A DNA stretch of 46,554 bases, taken from the NCBI GenBank assembly GCA_964351195.1, contig CAYGNI010000004.1:1-46554 (forward strand), read 5' to 3'. Origin of the DNA: TMED27 sp964351195. Its GTDB lineage: Bacteria > Pseudomonadota > Alphaproteobacteria > Micavibrionales > Micavibrionaceae. The translations under genes were made by a program, and so were the position numbers. Below the pieces are notes generated by a model. It did no database searches. It was given only the letters and a program-made list of their open reading frames with translations, and was not told the origin of the DNA. Positions 14,668-23,445 of the stretch are shown in pieces (within the stretch, counting starts at the first letter, position 1; each line of letters opens with the position of its first letter).

Positions 14668-15687
14668 ATGCAAGACAATAAACCGATTATTATCTGGCTC
14701 CTTTCCGTTGCGGCCCTTGTTTTCACTATGATTATTGTGGGCGCCATTACGCGCCTCACAGAATCAGGCCTGTCTATGGTCGAATGGCGCCCCCTCATCG
14801 GGGCCCTGCCGCCTTTGAACGACGCAGAATGGAACCGCGTTTTTGAGCTGTACCAACAAACCCCCGAATTCCAGAAAAAGAATTTCTGGATGGAGTTAAG
14901 CGAATTCAAAGCCATTTTCTTTTGGGAATGGTTCCACCGCCTTTTGGGCCGGCTGATCGGCGTAGCCTTCGCCTTGCCCCTCCTTTTTTTCTGGATCCGC
15001 GGCATGATCCCGCAGGGCTATAAGTTAAAATTCTTAGGCATGCTTATTCTTGGTGGCCTCCAAGGCCTCATGGGCTGGTACATGGTCAAAAGCGGACTTG
15101 TTGACGTCCCCGCCGTTAGCCATTATCGCCTCGCCGCGCATTTGTCCCTCGCGCTACTCATCGTCTGCCTCCTGCTTTGGCTGGGCTTAAGCCTCATAAA
15201 ACAAAACACGCCTTACCTCAAACCAAAAACAGACACCTGCAAACCGCTCTTCTTCCATGCCCTCATTATTCTGGGCATCGTAACAATCACCGTCTTCTGG
15301 GGGGCCTTCACCGCAGGGCTCGATGCAGGCCTCGTTTATAATGACAGCTTCCCCAAAATGGGCGGGCGGTGGATTCCCCCAACGCTGAACCAGGTTTCAC
15401 CGTTTTGGCTCAACATGTTTGAAAACCCGGTTGGCGTGCAATTCACCCATCGCTGGCTCGGTATTATCACGGTTTTCGCAGTTCTCTCACTTTGGATGCA
15501 TATGCTCCGCCGCGGCCATGCACATTGGTACACACAAGGCCTAGCCATCATAGTCCTTGCGCAAATGGGATTGGGGATCTCAACACTGCTTACCGGGGTC
15601 AATATTGTCCTCGCCACGCTCCATCAAGCTGGTGCAGTTTGCTTACTTTCACTGATGATCATCAATATCAGATATTTGAAACCTTAA
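14668..15687 (+). CDS. ctaA: Heme A synthase, COX15/CtaA family
   Basis: 339-residue inner-membrane enzyme that oxidises the C8 methyl of heme O to give heme A for aa3-type cytochrome oxidase. Eight hydrophobic helices. The paired heme-binding His are in EWFHRLLGR, SHYRLAAHLS, FTHRWLGI and TLHQAGAV. GAITRLTESGLSMVEWRP is the signature of the alphaproteobacterial/mitochondrial COX15 type. I start at ATG 14668; a TTG five codons upstream is possible. Its TAA overlaps the stop of the convergent gene at 15684. A possible ferredoxin electron donor is encoded about 1 kb upstream on the other strand. Confidence 0.95.
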   Translation: MQDNKPIIIWLLSVAALVFTMIIVGAITRLTESGLSMVEWRPLIGALPPLNDAEWNRVFELYQQTPEFQKKNFWMELSEFKAIFFWEWFHRLLGRLIGVAFALPLLFFWIRGMIPQGYKLKFLGMLILGGLQGLMGWYMVKSGLVDVPAVSHYRLAAHLSLALLIVCLLLWLGLSLIKQNTPYLKPKTDTCKPLFFHALIILGIVTITVFWGAFTAGLDAGLVYNDSFPKMGGRWIPPTLNQVSPFWLNMFENPVGVQFTHRWLGIITVFAVLSLWMHMLRRGHAHWYTQGLAIIVLAQMGLGISTLLTGVNIVLATLHQAGAVCLLSLMIINIRYLKP

Positions 15688-16322
15688 GAATCGTCGCTCT
15701 TTTTAGAAGGCATAAAGGTCATAGCCTCCTGCTTTGGCTCTTCTTCCTCCTCTCCCTCAATGTGAGGGACAGGCGATATAACCGGCGCTTTCTCCACATG
15801 CGGTTCCAACACAGGCGGAGGAGCAGGCGCCTGAACAACTGGCTCAGGCACTGCGGGAACCTCTTCTTCTACCTCTTCCAATAACGGCGCTGTCAAGGCC
15901 ACAGGAACAAACCTGTTAACAATCCCTTCCGCATACATCAAAAGCGCAAGATCGCGCCCCAGCGAACGAACAATCCCTTCAACATATTCTAGCTGCAACA
16001 AACCATCATGCAGGCTCTTCGCCTCAAGCGTGCTGACAATCTGTAACAATGCCTCACGCCGGGCCTCAGCCTCATTTTCAAGCTCCGCAAGCCGCTGACG
16101 GTCTTTAATACCCTCGGTATCAAACGCAATAAGCTCTTCGCCAAAAATATACCTTGCCGCCGCAGGCCAGTTTTTTAAAAACAAAATCCGCGCACTCAAA
16201 TTGCCGCGTATATAAAGAATGTCCAAAGCCTCAAGAAAATCAGCATATCCATCACACAGCAGCTTATTCTCTGCAGCCCGCTCGTCCCGATCACGGTCAA
16301 TATCGCTTCTAATATCGCTCAT
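15684..16322 (-). CDS. Hypothetical acidic protein with proline-rich tail
   Basis: 212 residues. Residues 1-140 are predicted alpha-helical (DRDRDERAAENKLL, LAELENEAEARREALLQIVSTLEAK) without a membrane segment. Residues about 145-200 are rich in Pro, Val and Glu (VPAVPEPVVQAPAPPP, then GEEEEEP), a flexible acidic tail. I recognise no family. The glycosyltransferase gene lies 32 bases upstream on the same strand, so the two may be one unit. Cytoplasmic location is inferred from the lack of a signal peptide. Confidence 0.7.
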   Translation of the reverse strand: MSDIRSDIDRDRDERAAENKLLCDGYADFLEALDILYIRGNLSARILFLKNWPAAARYIFGEELIAFDTEGIKDRQRLAELENEAEARREALLQIVSTLEAKSLHDGLLQLEYVEGIVRSLGRDLALLMYAEGIVNRFVPVALTAPLLEEVEEEVPAVPEPVVQAPAPPPVLEPHVEKAPVISPVPHIEGEEEEEPKQEAMTFMPSKKSDDS

Positions 16323-16354
16323 AGAAATAGGATACCACGAAAATCATCTAAAGT

Positions 16355-17404
16355 TCATCTTTCACATACTTCATGATAATACGCGAGATATTGTTGCACG
16401 CAGCGCTCTTTAGTGAATTCCTCCTCATAGCGCCTATAACCCGCCTCAACGAACCGCTTACAGAGTTCTGGATCATCAATTAAGGACTGAATAGCCTTTC
16501 GCATAGCATTTTTATCATCAATCTCAACGACAAACCCGTCTTCCCCATCACGCACGAACTGCCGAGGCCCGTCTGCGGTTGTTGTTACAACCGGCGTTTT
16601 CTGTGCCCAGCTTTGAACAAACACTGTTCCAAAAGGCTCAAAGCGCGAAGACAAAACACAAATATCTGCGGCTTGAAACAACGCGGCACGGTCCGTGCGC
16701 CACCCCAAAAGCTTCACTCGCTCGCCGCATTCCAAACTCTTAATAAGGGCCTCCAGCTCCGCGCGCTGCGGTCCCTCTCCGGCAATCCACAGATAAACAC
16801 CCGGCATACTGGCAACAACATGGATCAAAGTATCAAACGCCTTGGACGGATGAAGCCGACCCAAACCCAGAAGTAAAGGCGCGTCCTCAGGCGTATCATA
16901 ATCCGCGCGATCAATAGGGCTATCAACATACTCCACTTCCGCAAAATTATTGATATTCTTGACCCTCCCCGCTTCTACACCGGCTTCTAAAAGATAGCGC
17001 TTAATATCCGGCGTAACGGCAACAAAATAGTCGACTGATTTATAGTATTTGAGCTTATAATAACCACCTAAACGCGCAAAGACATGGTATTTTGGAATAC
17101 CCATCCGAGCATCCCAAGGCAGAACTTTAGAAGACGCGCGCGACATCCAGGATTGTACAATTTCAGGTTGGAAATGCTTGATAATTCTCATCAAAGCCCA
17201 TTGAGTAAAAACATCAACAGCGCCACCAAACGGTAAATAATGAACCTTTATACCGGCGTTTTCTAATTGCGGCACCCGCACATCGTTTTTACGCGTAACC
17301 ACCTCAACGCTCTCACCCGCCTCATGCATCGCCAAGCACAGATCAACAAAAGCCGTCTCCGCGCCTCCATGCTTAGCCCCCGCCAATACCTGTAAGATTT
17401 TCAT
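16355..17404 (-). CDS. Glycosyltransferase, GT4 family (group 1)
   Basis: 349-residue GT-B fold enzyme, probably building a cell-surface polysaccharide or LPS. The N-terminal glycine-rich acceptor loop is LAGAKHGGAETAF (residues 7-19). The C-terminal donor domain starts near GLGRLHPSKAFDTLI, and the family EX7E-type motif is in SSRFEPFGTVFVQSWAQK. The end, YRRYEEEFTKERCVQQYLAYYHEV, is typical of GT4. Donor and acceptor cannot be told. It is followed by the acidic hypothetical gene and preceded, 9 bases away, by a secreted helical protein on the same strand, suggesting a small operon. Confidence 0.92.
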   Translation of the reverse strand: MKILQVLAGAKHGGAETAFVDLCLAMHEAGESVEVVTRKNDVRVPQLENAGIKVHYLPFGGAVDVFTQWALMRIIKHFQPEIVQSWMSRASSKVLPWDARMGIPKYHVFARLGGYYKLKYYKSVDYFVAVTPDIKRYLLEAGVEAGRVKNINNFAEVEYVDSPIDRADYDTPEDAPLLLGLGRLHPSKAFDTLIHVVASMPGVYLWIAGEGPQRAELEALIKSLECGERVKLLGWRTDRAALFQAADICVLSSRFEPFGTVFVQSWAQKTPVVTTTADGPRQFVRDGEDGFVVEIDDKNAMRKAIQSLIDDPELCKRFVEAGYRRYEEEFTKERCVQQYLAYYHEVCER

Positions 17405-17413
17405 ACACCCAGC

Positions 17414-18025
17414 CTATTCTTCTTCTGGCGTATCTTCGGCCTTTTCTTCAATCGGCAATTCAGGCGGTAAGGACACAAGCGTAGAACGCAAAAGCTTTGT
17501 CAAATTCTCCTGTGTCTCATCCATTTTACTGCGCAAATGCTCACACGCCTCAGGTGTCGTCACAGGCATTTTATCAATATCCTGTGTCTTTTCCTCGCGA
17601 TACATTTCAACTAAATCAAAAAAATCTTCAATATCACCCCTCGACGCATAATCTTGCACTTTGATCATATTATCCAGACTGGATTCAGCCTCCTCCATGA
17701 TCGGCTCAATCGCGTCATCCCATGCTTCATAACGCTCTTCCAACGCGTCTTCCATATCGGGATTCACATCCGCACATTTCTCAATCGCCGTCTCGACATC
17801 TTCGCGAACAATCTCAACCACGGAAATCAAATTGTAAGAGCTGTAAATGCTCAAAAAATGGCTGCGCTCATGCTCATTAAAACCTTGTGTAAATTCATCC
17901 AGCTTCTGCTGAACACTCGGCTTTGATGACGCAGCGTCTTCTTTATCTTCAGCCAAAACTGGGAATGAAGCGAACATCAACATCATAGCCAAAACGGGGA
18001 GAGAACGAATAAGAGATAAAACCAT
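17414..18025 (-). CDS. Secreted helical protein of unknown function
   Basis: 203 residues from the ATG at 18025, giving a clear signal peptide (MVLSLIRSLPVLAMMLMFAS, cleavage after VLA near residue 25). The longer frame to 18106 would put non-signal sequence in front, so I reject it. The mature part is acidic and predicted all-helical, with regularly spaced Glu/Asp, two Cys (CADVNPDME and TPEACEHL) that could form a disulfide, and a Glu-rich tail (EEKAEDTPEEE). Periplasmic location is likely. No family recognised. It lies 9 bases before the glycosyltransferase. Confidence 0.75.
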   Translation of the reverse strand: MVLSLIRSLPVLAMMLMFASFPVLAEDKEDAASSKPSVQQKLDEFTQGFNEHERSHFLSIYSSYNLISVVEIVREDVETAIEKCADVNPDMEDALEERYEAWDDAIEPIMEEAESSLDNMIKVQDYASRGDIEDFFDLVEMYREEKTQDIDKMPVTTPEACEHLRSKMDETQENLTKLLRSTLVSLPPELPIEEKAEDTPEEE

Positions 18026-18193
18026 AACCAAAACCTTTTTGTTAAAAACAGGCTCAAACTCTACCCGCTCTAAACCACCTGCGTCAATCACAGGAAACAC
18101 AAACACATGAAAACAGATAGACGAACGGTGATTTTAAAAACAACGCTTTAAAAATTGTAACGATGCGACTGCGTCGGGCGCTGCAAAGCGAGC

Positions 18194-18260
18194 AAAAAAA
18201 AGCCTGTATGAATTTTTGGAAAAGCGGGGCAACGCTTAAGACTTCCAAAATCATACAGGC
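18194..18260 (-). terminator. Intrinsic terminator with long stem and T8
   Basis: On the minus strand GCCTGTATGA pairs with TCATACAGGC (18251-18260 and 18202-18211 on plus). The stem continues through TTTTGGAA/TTCCAAAA, and eight T follow (18194-18201). There is no T-run on the plus side, so it works on the minus strand. It lies upstream of the secreted protein gene (start 18025) and isolates that gene from the RNA. Confidence 0.8.
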
Positions 18261-18462
18261 CAAGTGCGCATGACATAAGAGATAAACTGTATAAACTTTA
18301 CTCGTTCCTCATCCCGAGGAGGGCAAACACCGTTTTCCATTCTGGATACCGACTATTTTCTTTCTAGAAAAAGAGCTCCCTGCTCTTATAAATCGGTGCT
18401 GCCTCTTTTCAAATTCTGTCCCGAATCACTGGTTCCTTTGAGCCTCAAACGGCCTCAATCCT
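18194..18462 (-). ncRNA. Candidate structured non-coding RNA
   Basis: About 270 bases on the minus strand ending at a strong intrinsic terminator. Visible pairings: TTGAGGCC with GGCTCAA near the 5' end; GAGGCAGCACCG (18394-18405 on plus) with CGGTGTTTGCCCTC (18319-18332), a long stem; inside it AGAGC-aggga-GCTCT and TTTTCT-aga-AAGAAAA hairpins; then CCTC-gggat-GAGG. A rod with an internal bubble and a small hairpin on the 3' side recalls 6S RNA, but I cannot confirm it by sequence. It lacks the conserved RNase P and tmRNA signatures. The 5' end is a guess from a GTATAAGG near 18463. Confidence 0.5.
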
Positions 18463-18707
18463 TATACTTTAAAGATACCATGTAATATGTAAATAGAAAG
18501 TAAATAAAATTAATAATAAATAACGTTTGTATTTATTTTTTATTGTTTTGAAGATTTTTACTTAGCTTTACTTAGGTACAATTTATATAAAATTTTATCT
18601 ATATTAAAAATCAATTTAGTTTCAAACACTTAAAGAAACGGGGACACAACACGAAAACGCACAAAAAATCATATGTGTAAGCCATCATATGTTGTTAAAA
18701 TAACGAT

Positions 18708-19445
18708 ATGAGAGGTCAAAACCAAAATAATCAAAACAATCGCGAAAATGGCAACGCTTTATGGTTCATTTTGATCGCTGTTGTGCTTCTGGGGCTCCTC
18801 ACAATGGTCCTCAGCCGCGGTGGATCTTCCGTCGATCAGAGTGGCGATTACGAGCAACAACGCATCAAATCCAGCCAAATTCTTCGTTACGCCAAATCCA
18901 TCGAAGCCGCTATTCAGGAAATGAAACTCCGCGGAGTCTCAGAAAACGACATCAGTTTTGAAAACGGCACAACCTCCAATGATTACACAAATGGGAATTG
19001 CGACAGCGCTAATGATTCCAGCTATCCCGATTGCATGATTTTCGATGTCGAAGGCGCAGGATTGGCCTATCGGGACTTTTCCGAAGCACAAACTACAGCG
19101 ACCAACTGGATATTCACGGGCGCCAACAATGTTGGAACAACTGCAGGTCCCATCGGAACCACCGCCGAAGGTTCAGGTAACGACCTTATAATGCTACTGC
19201 CGAATATGAAGTCTTCAGTCTGCATCCAGATCAACAGGGATTTAGAAGTAGGGACAGCCGGGACACTCCCCGTGGACACTACAGGAATTGATACAACAGA
19301 ATTTACAGGCTCATTTCCAACCGGCGGGCCGACACTCTTGGATGGAGATCCAACTCCATTCGAGCTGGATAATCAAATTGCAGGTTGCTTTACTGATAAT
19401 AATGCAAGCGTCACGTATTTCTATTACGTCCTTCTCGCCCGTTAA
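18708..19445 (+). CDS. Single-span membrane protein, pseudopilin-like N-terminus
   Basis: 245 residues. A polar Asn/Gln-rich start (MRGQNQNNQNNRENGNA) leads into one hydrophobic helix (LWFILIAVVLLGLLTMVL, residues 18-35), then a helical neck (QQRIKSSQILRYAKSIEAAIQEM) and a Gly/Thr/Asp-rich C-terminal domain with four Cys. This is the layout of type IV pilins and minor pseudopilins, but the Gly-Phe prepilin peptidase site and Glu5 are missing, so processing is not supported. I infer an exported, membrane-anchored protein. It has no pilus genes around it. The ATG is preceded by an AT-rich region. Confidence 0.65.
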   Translation: MRGQNQNNQNNRENGNALWFILIAVVLLGLLTMVLSRGGSSVDQSGDYEQQRIKSSQILRYAKSIEAAIQEMKLRGVSENDISFENGTTSNDYTNGNCDSANDSSYPDCMIFDVEGAGLAYRDFSEAQTTATNWIFTGANNVGTTAGPIGTTAEGSGNDLIMLLPNMKSSVCIQINRDLEVGTAGTLPVDTTGIDTTEFTGSFPTGGPTLLDGDPTPFELDNQIAGCFTDNNASVTYFYYVLLAR

Positions 19446-19460
19446 TACACAAATCCTAGG

Positions 19461-19600
19461 CGCGTTGAAACTGCGAACATCGCGCAGCGAGAATGCGGGT
19501 TTTCGAGAACCGGAAGCGTAAGTGTATGAAACATACATGCGAACCGGAAGCGCAGAAAAACCGCATTCGCAGCAAGCAGAGTTCGATAGTGTCAACCGCG
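19461..19600. repeat. Long palindrome abutting rne stop (copy A of near-identical pair)
   Basis: Right arm 19551-19600 (GAAAAACCGCATTCGCAGCA...) pairs with a more diverged left arm from 19461. The centre has GTGTATgaaACATACATG between two copies of GAACCGGAAGCG. From about 19505 to 19579 it is virtually identical to the palindrome at 34720-34847. It ends one base before the rne stop codon (19602). Short frames read through both copies give the same peptide and are artefacts. Confidence 0.8.
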
Positions 19601-19601
19601 T

Positions 19602-22205
19602 CTAGTTGCCGCGATTCCACCAACCCTTTTTCTTCTCACCAGGCGCTTCATTGACGACTTCGTAATCTTTATTCGCTGACTTTTCTTCCTTGGTGTCTTT
19701 GGCCTTGGTCATAGGCTTCTCGTCCTTTGTACCATCATCATTAGACGCTTCCTGCTTCTTAGATTTGGCAGGAGCCTCCTTCGCTTTAGAAGGCTTGGGC
19801 TTTTCATCCTTCGGCTTATCCGCCTTTTTCTCGTCCTTTTTCTCGTCCTTTTTCACATCCTTTTTAGCAGCGCGAGGCTTCGAAGGCTTCTTCTTACCAT
19901 CGTCCTTCACATTCCCATTCGCATCCAAACCTTCGTTAGGATCAGGCTTCACATTACCGTTAACCTCTGGAATATCATCGCTTGGCTTTTTATTGCCTTT
20001 AGATTCATCATCCGGTTTTTTATTTCCCTTAAGCTCATCGCCCTGTTTGTTATTATCGTTATTCTGATTGTTCTCATCATTCTGATCCGAACGACCACGT
20101 CCGCCACGGCGGCGTCCGCCGCGGCGACCACGACGGCGTTTGCTATCACCATCATTGTCATCCTGATCATCATTATTGCTTCGCTGACGCGTATTTTTGT
20201 TCTCTTCAGGAGGTGCAGTGTCATCTCCTGTATCATCACCGCCTTTGTCCGCGGGCTTAGACACCTCAATACGGAAACCAGCCGCGCCCATATCATCATC
20301 CACGCGGATAAGAACGCTCATTGAATAGCGGGCTTCAATTTCAGTCAAGTGCGAGCGTTTCTGATTAAGCAAGTATAACGCAACCGCATTCGAGACATGC
20401 ACGATAACCTGCGCAGCACGTCCTTTAGCCGCCTCTTCCTCAATCGCACGAAGCAACATAATCGACGCCGCATCCGCCGTACGCGTACGGCCCGTACCTG
20501 CACAATGCGAACAGGTTTCAAACTGACTTTCGGACAGAGATGGGTTCATCCGTTGACGCGACATCTCCATCAAACCAAAGCTGGAAATCCGTCCGACCTG
20601 AATTCGCGCCCGGTCCCCCGACAAAGCTTCGCGCATCTTACGCTCCACCTTGCCGTTGTTACGTCGGTCTTCCATATCAATAAAGTCGATCACGACCAGA
20701 CCGCCAAGGTCACGCAGGCGTAATTGCCGCGCGACTTCTTCGGCAGCTTCAAGGTTCGTCTTCAAAGCTGTCTCTTCAATATGCCGCTCTTTCGTGGCTT
20801 TACCGGAGTTCACATCGATAGAAACAAGGGCTTCTGTCGGGTTAATCACAAGATACCCTCCAGATTTAAGGCGCACAGTTGTCTCACCAATCTCAGAAAT
20901 CTGGCTTTCGACGCCATGTTTCTGGAACAGGGATTCCTTATCGCTCTTAAATTCTTTCACGCGCTTCACATGTGAAGGGATCATCATCTTCATGAAATCT
21001 CTGGCAGTCTTAAAGCCTTCATCACCTGAGACTATGATCTCGTCAACATCGCGCGTGTACAGGTCTCGCACTGCGCGCTTCACCAAATTGGCTTCCTCGT
21101 ACACCAACGCAGGCGCATATGATTCCTTGGTCAAATCGACAATATTGTTCCATAGTCTGAGCAAATATTCTAAATCGCGCTTTACTTCCGCCTTAGTGCG
21201 AGTCACACCAGCCGTGCGCAAAATCACTGACATGCCCTTGGGGACTTCCAGATCTTTGAGCAATTCGCGCATCTTCGCGCGGTCTTTATAATTGGAAATC
21301 TTACGGCTAACACCGCCCGCACGCGGCGAATTCGGCATTAAAACACAATAGCGGCCCGGCAAGGATAAATAGCTGCCAACTGCCGCCCCTTTATTCCCGC
21401 GTTCTTCTTTGGAAACCTGCACCAGCATGATTTGCCCGCGCTTGACGACTTCCTGAATTTTGTATTTACGGCGCATCTTAAAACGGAAACGCTGCTCGGC
21501 ATCCATCTCATTTTCTTCTACGCGCGCACCTTGGCGGGAGTTATGCGCAGCATTGCGGCGCCCTCTGCCGCGACCACCACGGCCACCGCGGCGCGGATAA
21601 CGTCCGCGCTTATTGTTGCCGCTTTCATCCTCTTCATCATCACCATCCGTGTCTTCGGCTTCATCTTCTGAGGCCAAAACTTCATCGGAAGGCTCACCGG
21701 GCTCTTCATCATCCTGTTCAGATTGAGATTTCTTCGACGCCGCTTTCTTGCCTTTCGGCTTGTCCTCGGCCTCGTCTTCAGGATCAGGAACATCACCGCC
21801 AACCTCAGCGACATCATCATGATCGTCGTCCTCGTGATCCTCATCCTCCTGCTCAACTTCAGCGTCCTCGTCGATATCGAGATCTTCGGCCTCTTCCTCT
21901 TCTTCCATTTCCTTGAGTGCCGCTTCTTGCTCGGCAATCAAAGCCTCGCGGTCAGCAATCGGAATACGGAAATAATCGGGGTGAATTTCGGAAAACGGTA
22001 AAAACCCGTGTCGGTTCCCGCCAAAATTAACAAACGCGGCCTGAAGCGATGGCTCCACCCGCGTGACTTTGGCTAAAAATATACTTCCTTTGAGGGCTTT
22101 ACGAAATGTACTTTCGTAATCAAATTCTTCGAGGCGCCCGTCCTCAACAATCGCAACCCGTGTTTCTTCGTGATGGGTTGCGTCAATCAACATCTTCTTT
22201 GACAT
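19602..22205 (-). CDS. rne: Ribonuclease E/G family endoribonuclease
   Basis: 867 residues. Essential single-strand endonuclease of mRNA decay and rRNA/tRNA processing, and usually the scaffold of the degradosome. The S1 domain is split: the N-terminal part (residues 1-85, KMLIDATHHEETRVAIV) is separated from KYKIQEVVKRGQIMLVQV by an insertion of about 165 residues that is strongly acidic and then Arg/Gly-rich. The catalytic domain has GGLVVIDFIDMEDRRN with the metal-binding Asp, and the zinc link CSHCAGTGR. The last 200 residues are low-complexity Lys/Asp/Asn, typical of the RNA- and protein-binding scaffold. A GC-rich hairpin lies in the 229-base leader. A long palindrome abuts its stop codon. 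Confidence 0.95.
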   Translation of the reverse strand: MSKKMLIDATHHEETRVAIVEDGRLEEFDYESTFRKALKGSIFLAKVTRVEPSLQAAFVNFGGNRHGFLPFSEIHPDYFRIPIADREALIAEQEAALKEMEEEEEAEDLDIDEDAEVEQEDEDHEDDDHDDVAEVGGDVPDPEDEAEDKPKGKKAASKKSQSEQDDEEPGEPSDEVLASEDEAEDTDGDDEEDESGNNKRGRYPRRGGRGGRGRGRRNAAHNSRQGARVEENEMDAEQRFRFKMRRKYKIQEVVKRGQIMLVQVSKEERGNKGAAVGSYLSLPGRYCVLMPNSPRAGGVSRKISNYKDRAKMRELLKDLEVPKGMSVILRTAGVTRTKAEVKRDLEYLLRLWNNIVDLTKESYAPALVYEEANLVKRAVRDLYTRDVDEIIVSGDEGFKTARDFMKMMIPSHVKRVKEFKSDKESLFQKHGVESQISEIGETTVRLKSGGYLVINPTEALVSIDVNSGKATKERHIEETALKTNLEAAEEVARQLRLRDLGGLVVIDFIDMEDRRNNGKVERKMREALSGDRARIQVGRISSFGLMEMSRQRMNPSLSESQFETCSHCAGTGRTRTADAASIMLLRAIEEEAAKGRAAQVIVHVSNAVALYLLNQKRSHLTEIEARYSMSVLIRVDDDMGAAGFRIEVSKPADKGGDDTGDDTAPPEENKNTRQRSNNDDQDDNDGDSKRRRGRRGGRRRGGRGRSDQNDENNQNNDNNKQGDELKGNKKPDDESKGNKKPSDDIPEVNGNVKPDPNEGLDANGNVKDDGKKKPSKPRAAKKDVKKDEKKDEKKADKPKDEKPKPSKAKEAPAKSKKQEASNDDGTKDEKPMTKAKDTKEEKSANKDYEVVNEAPGEKKKGWWNRGN

Positions 22206-22434
22206 GATAAATCTCCATGTAAGGCGCGTTGCTGCCTGCCTCCCCGATTGTTAAAAACCACGAGAAGGCGGCGCGATCACCGCGCGAATTCTTGTTCAAA
22301 ATTTTGCTATTACAGTTCGCGAAACCTTTGATTTTATATAAAGCGCTAAAACCGTAACAGACAAATACCTACTGGCACCATACACATATGCCCTTTCAGA
22401 CACAATAAGAAAGTGATTCGGATGAAAAAAATTT

Positions 22435-23385
22435 TTAAGCCGCTGCTTTTACTGACTTTTCCAGCAACCCGCCCAAAAAGTCTGCCACCGCTCCATAGGC
22501 CGAAACATCGGCCGCACACTTATCTTCCGCGCCCTGATTATAGTTGGTGTTTGTATTGATATCATAGGTATAAAGCGTCCCGTCTTCCGCTTCGATCGAC
22601 TCAAACGCGGCAACTTCGATATTCTGGGCCTTTAAAAAAGCCTCATATTTATCTTTGAGCGGATGCTCATATCCATCCAAAATCTTAAACTTTTCACCGG
22701 TTGGCTTGGCATCAATAATGCAGCACGCATCCGCCGGGCAAAGCTCAAAGCCCTCTTCCGTATTCACCTGAACAGAATAATAGTATTGTCCGCCAATAAA
22801 TTCATTGCGCAAGATCTTTTGCTCCTTGCCCACGATATATTCTTGCACAAGCTGTATTCCGTCCTGAGAAATAAAATCAGTGTCCTCAATCTCAATCGCT
22901 TTTCTAAGCTCATCAACATTTTCAAACAGACGTACACCAAGCCCCTTGCCCCCACGATTAGGCTTAACAATAAAGCGCCCATCAGAAGATTCAGCTGCTT
23001 CAATCAGCGCCGTTTTACCCGTTGTCGCAATCGTACGCGGAACCTTAATGCCCTGCGCCTCCAAGAGCGCATATTGATCAAACTTGCGTACTTCCAAATC
23101 CAGAACATTGCGCCCGTTCACAACACGCCGCCCATGAAATTCAAGCCAGCGCAAAATCGCACCCCCCAGAGAAATAGAGCCGGTATGCCCGCGCGTGTGC
23201 GAAGACGCACTCAAACGATTAAAGAAAACACCTTCCGGCGGCACCTTATCCAGCGCAACCCCGCCTTCTATAACTTCCATACCTTCATACGGCAGTCCGC
23301 GCGCTTCAAACGCCTGCGCAAGAGGAACAAGCCACTCTTCGTTTTCGTACAAAACATAAATTTTTGCGCTCTGATTCTGTGTCAT
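22435..23385 (-). CDS. ATP-grasp enzyme, RimK-like
   Basis: 316 residues. A pre-ATP-grasp domain (1-105) is followed by the ATP-grasp fold: FIVKPNRGGKGLGVRLF is the ATP-binding loop and TYDINTNTNYN near residue 280 holds the Mg-binding Asp/Asn residues. LVQEYIVGKEQKILRNEFI is also typical of the RimK/alpha-L-glutamate ligase branch. These enzymes join a carboxylate to an amine; the substrate here is unknown. It lies between rne and the amidase, 229 bases from rne and on the same strand. A function in a capsule, cofactor or protein-tail modification would be speculation. Confidence 0.85.
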   Translation of the reverse strand: MTQNQSAKIYVLYENEEWLVPLAQAFEARGLPYEGMEVIEGGVALDKVPPEGVFFNRLSASSHTRGHTGSISLGGAILRWLEFHGRRVVNGRNVLDLEVRKFDQYALLEAQGIKVPRTIATTGKTALIEAAESSDGRFIVKPNRGGKGLGVRLFENVDELRKAIEIEDTDFISQDGIQLVQEYIVGKEQKILRNEFIGGQYYYSVQVNTEEGFELCPADACCIIDAKPTGEKFKILDGYEHPLKDKYEAFLKAQNIEVAAFESIEAEDGTLYTYDINTNTNYNQGAEDKCAADVSAYGAVADFLGGLLEKSVKAAA

Positions 23386-23445
23386 CTTATATTTCTATGC
23401 TATATATGAGTTTAAAGTCTAAGCTCCGTAAATTAAGGGTCTGCG

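Larger units (their letters stand above)
18026..18707. other. 680-base region without protein genes
   Basis: This region holds the candidate structured minus-strand RNA and its terminator (18194-18462). Beyond about 18480 it is a very AT-rich tract (runs of T, A, TAAATAA) that probably contains the promoters of that RNA and of the plus-strand gene at 18708. I see no ORF with a ribosome site. Confidence 0.6.

Noticed and set aside
18194..18462. RNase P RNA or tmRNA
   Set aside because: The conserved GAGGAAAGTCCGGGC block and the tmRNA tag-coding and tRNA-like ends are absent.
19311..19595. Minus-strand ORF sharing a peptide with 34757-34963
   Set aside because: The shared peptide comes from the duplicated palindrome, not from protein homology.
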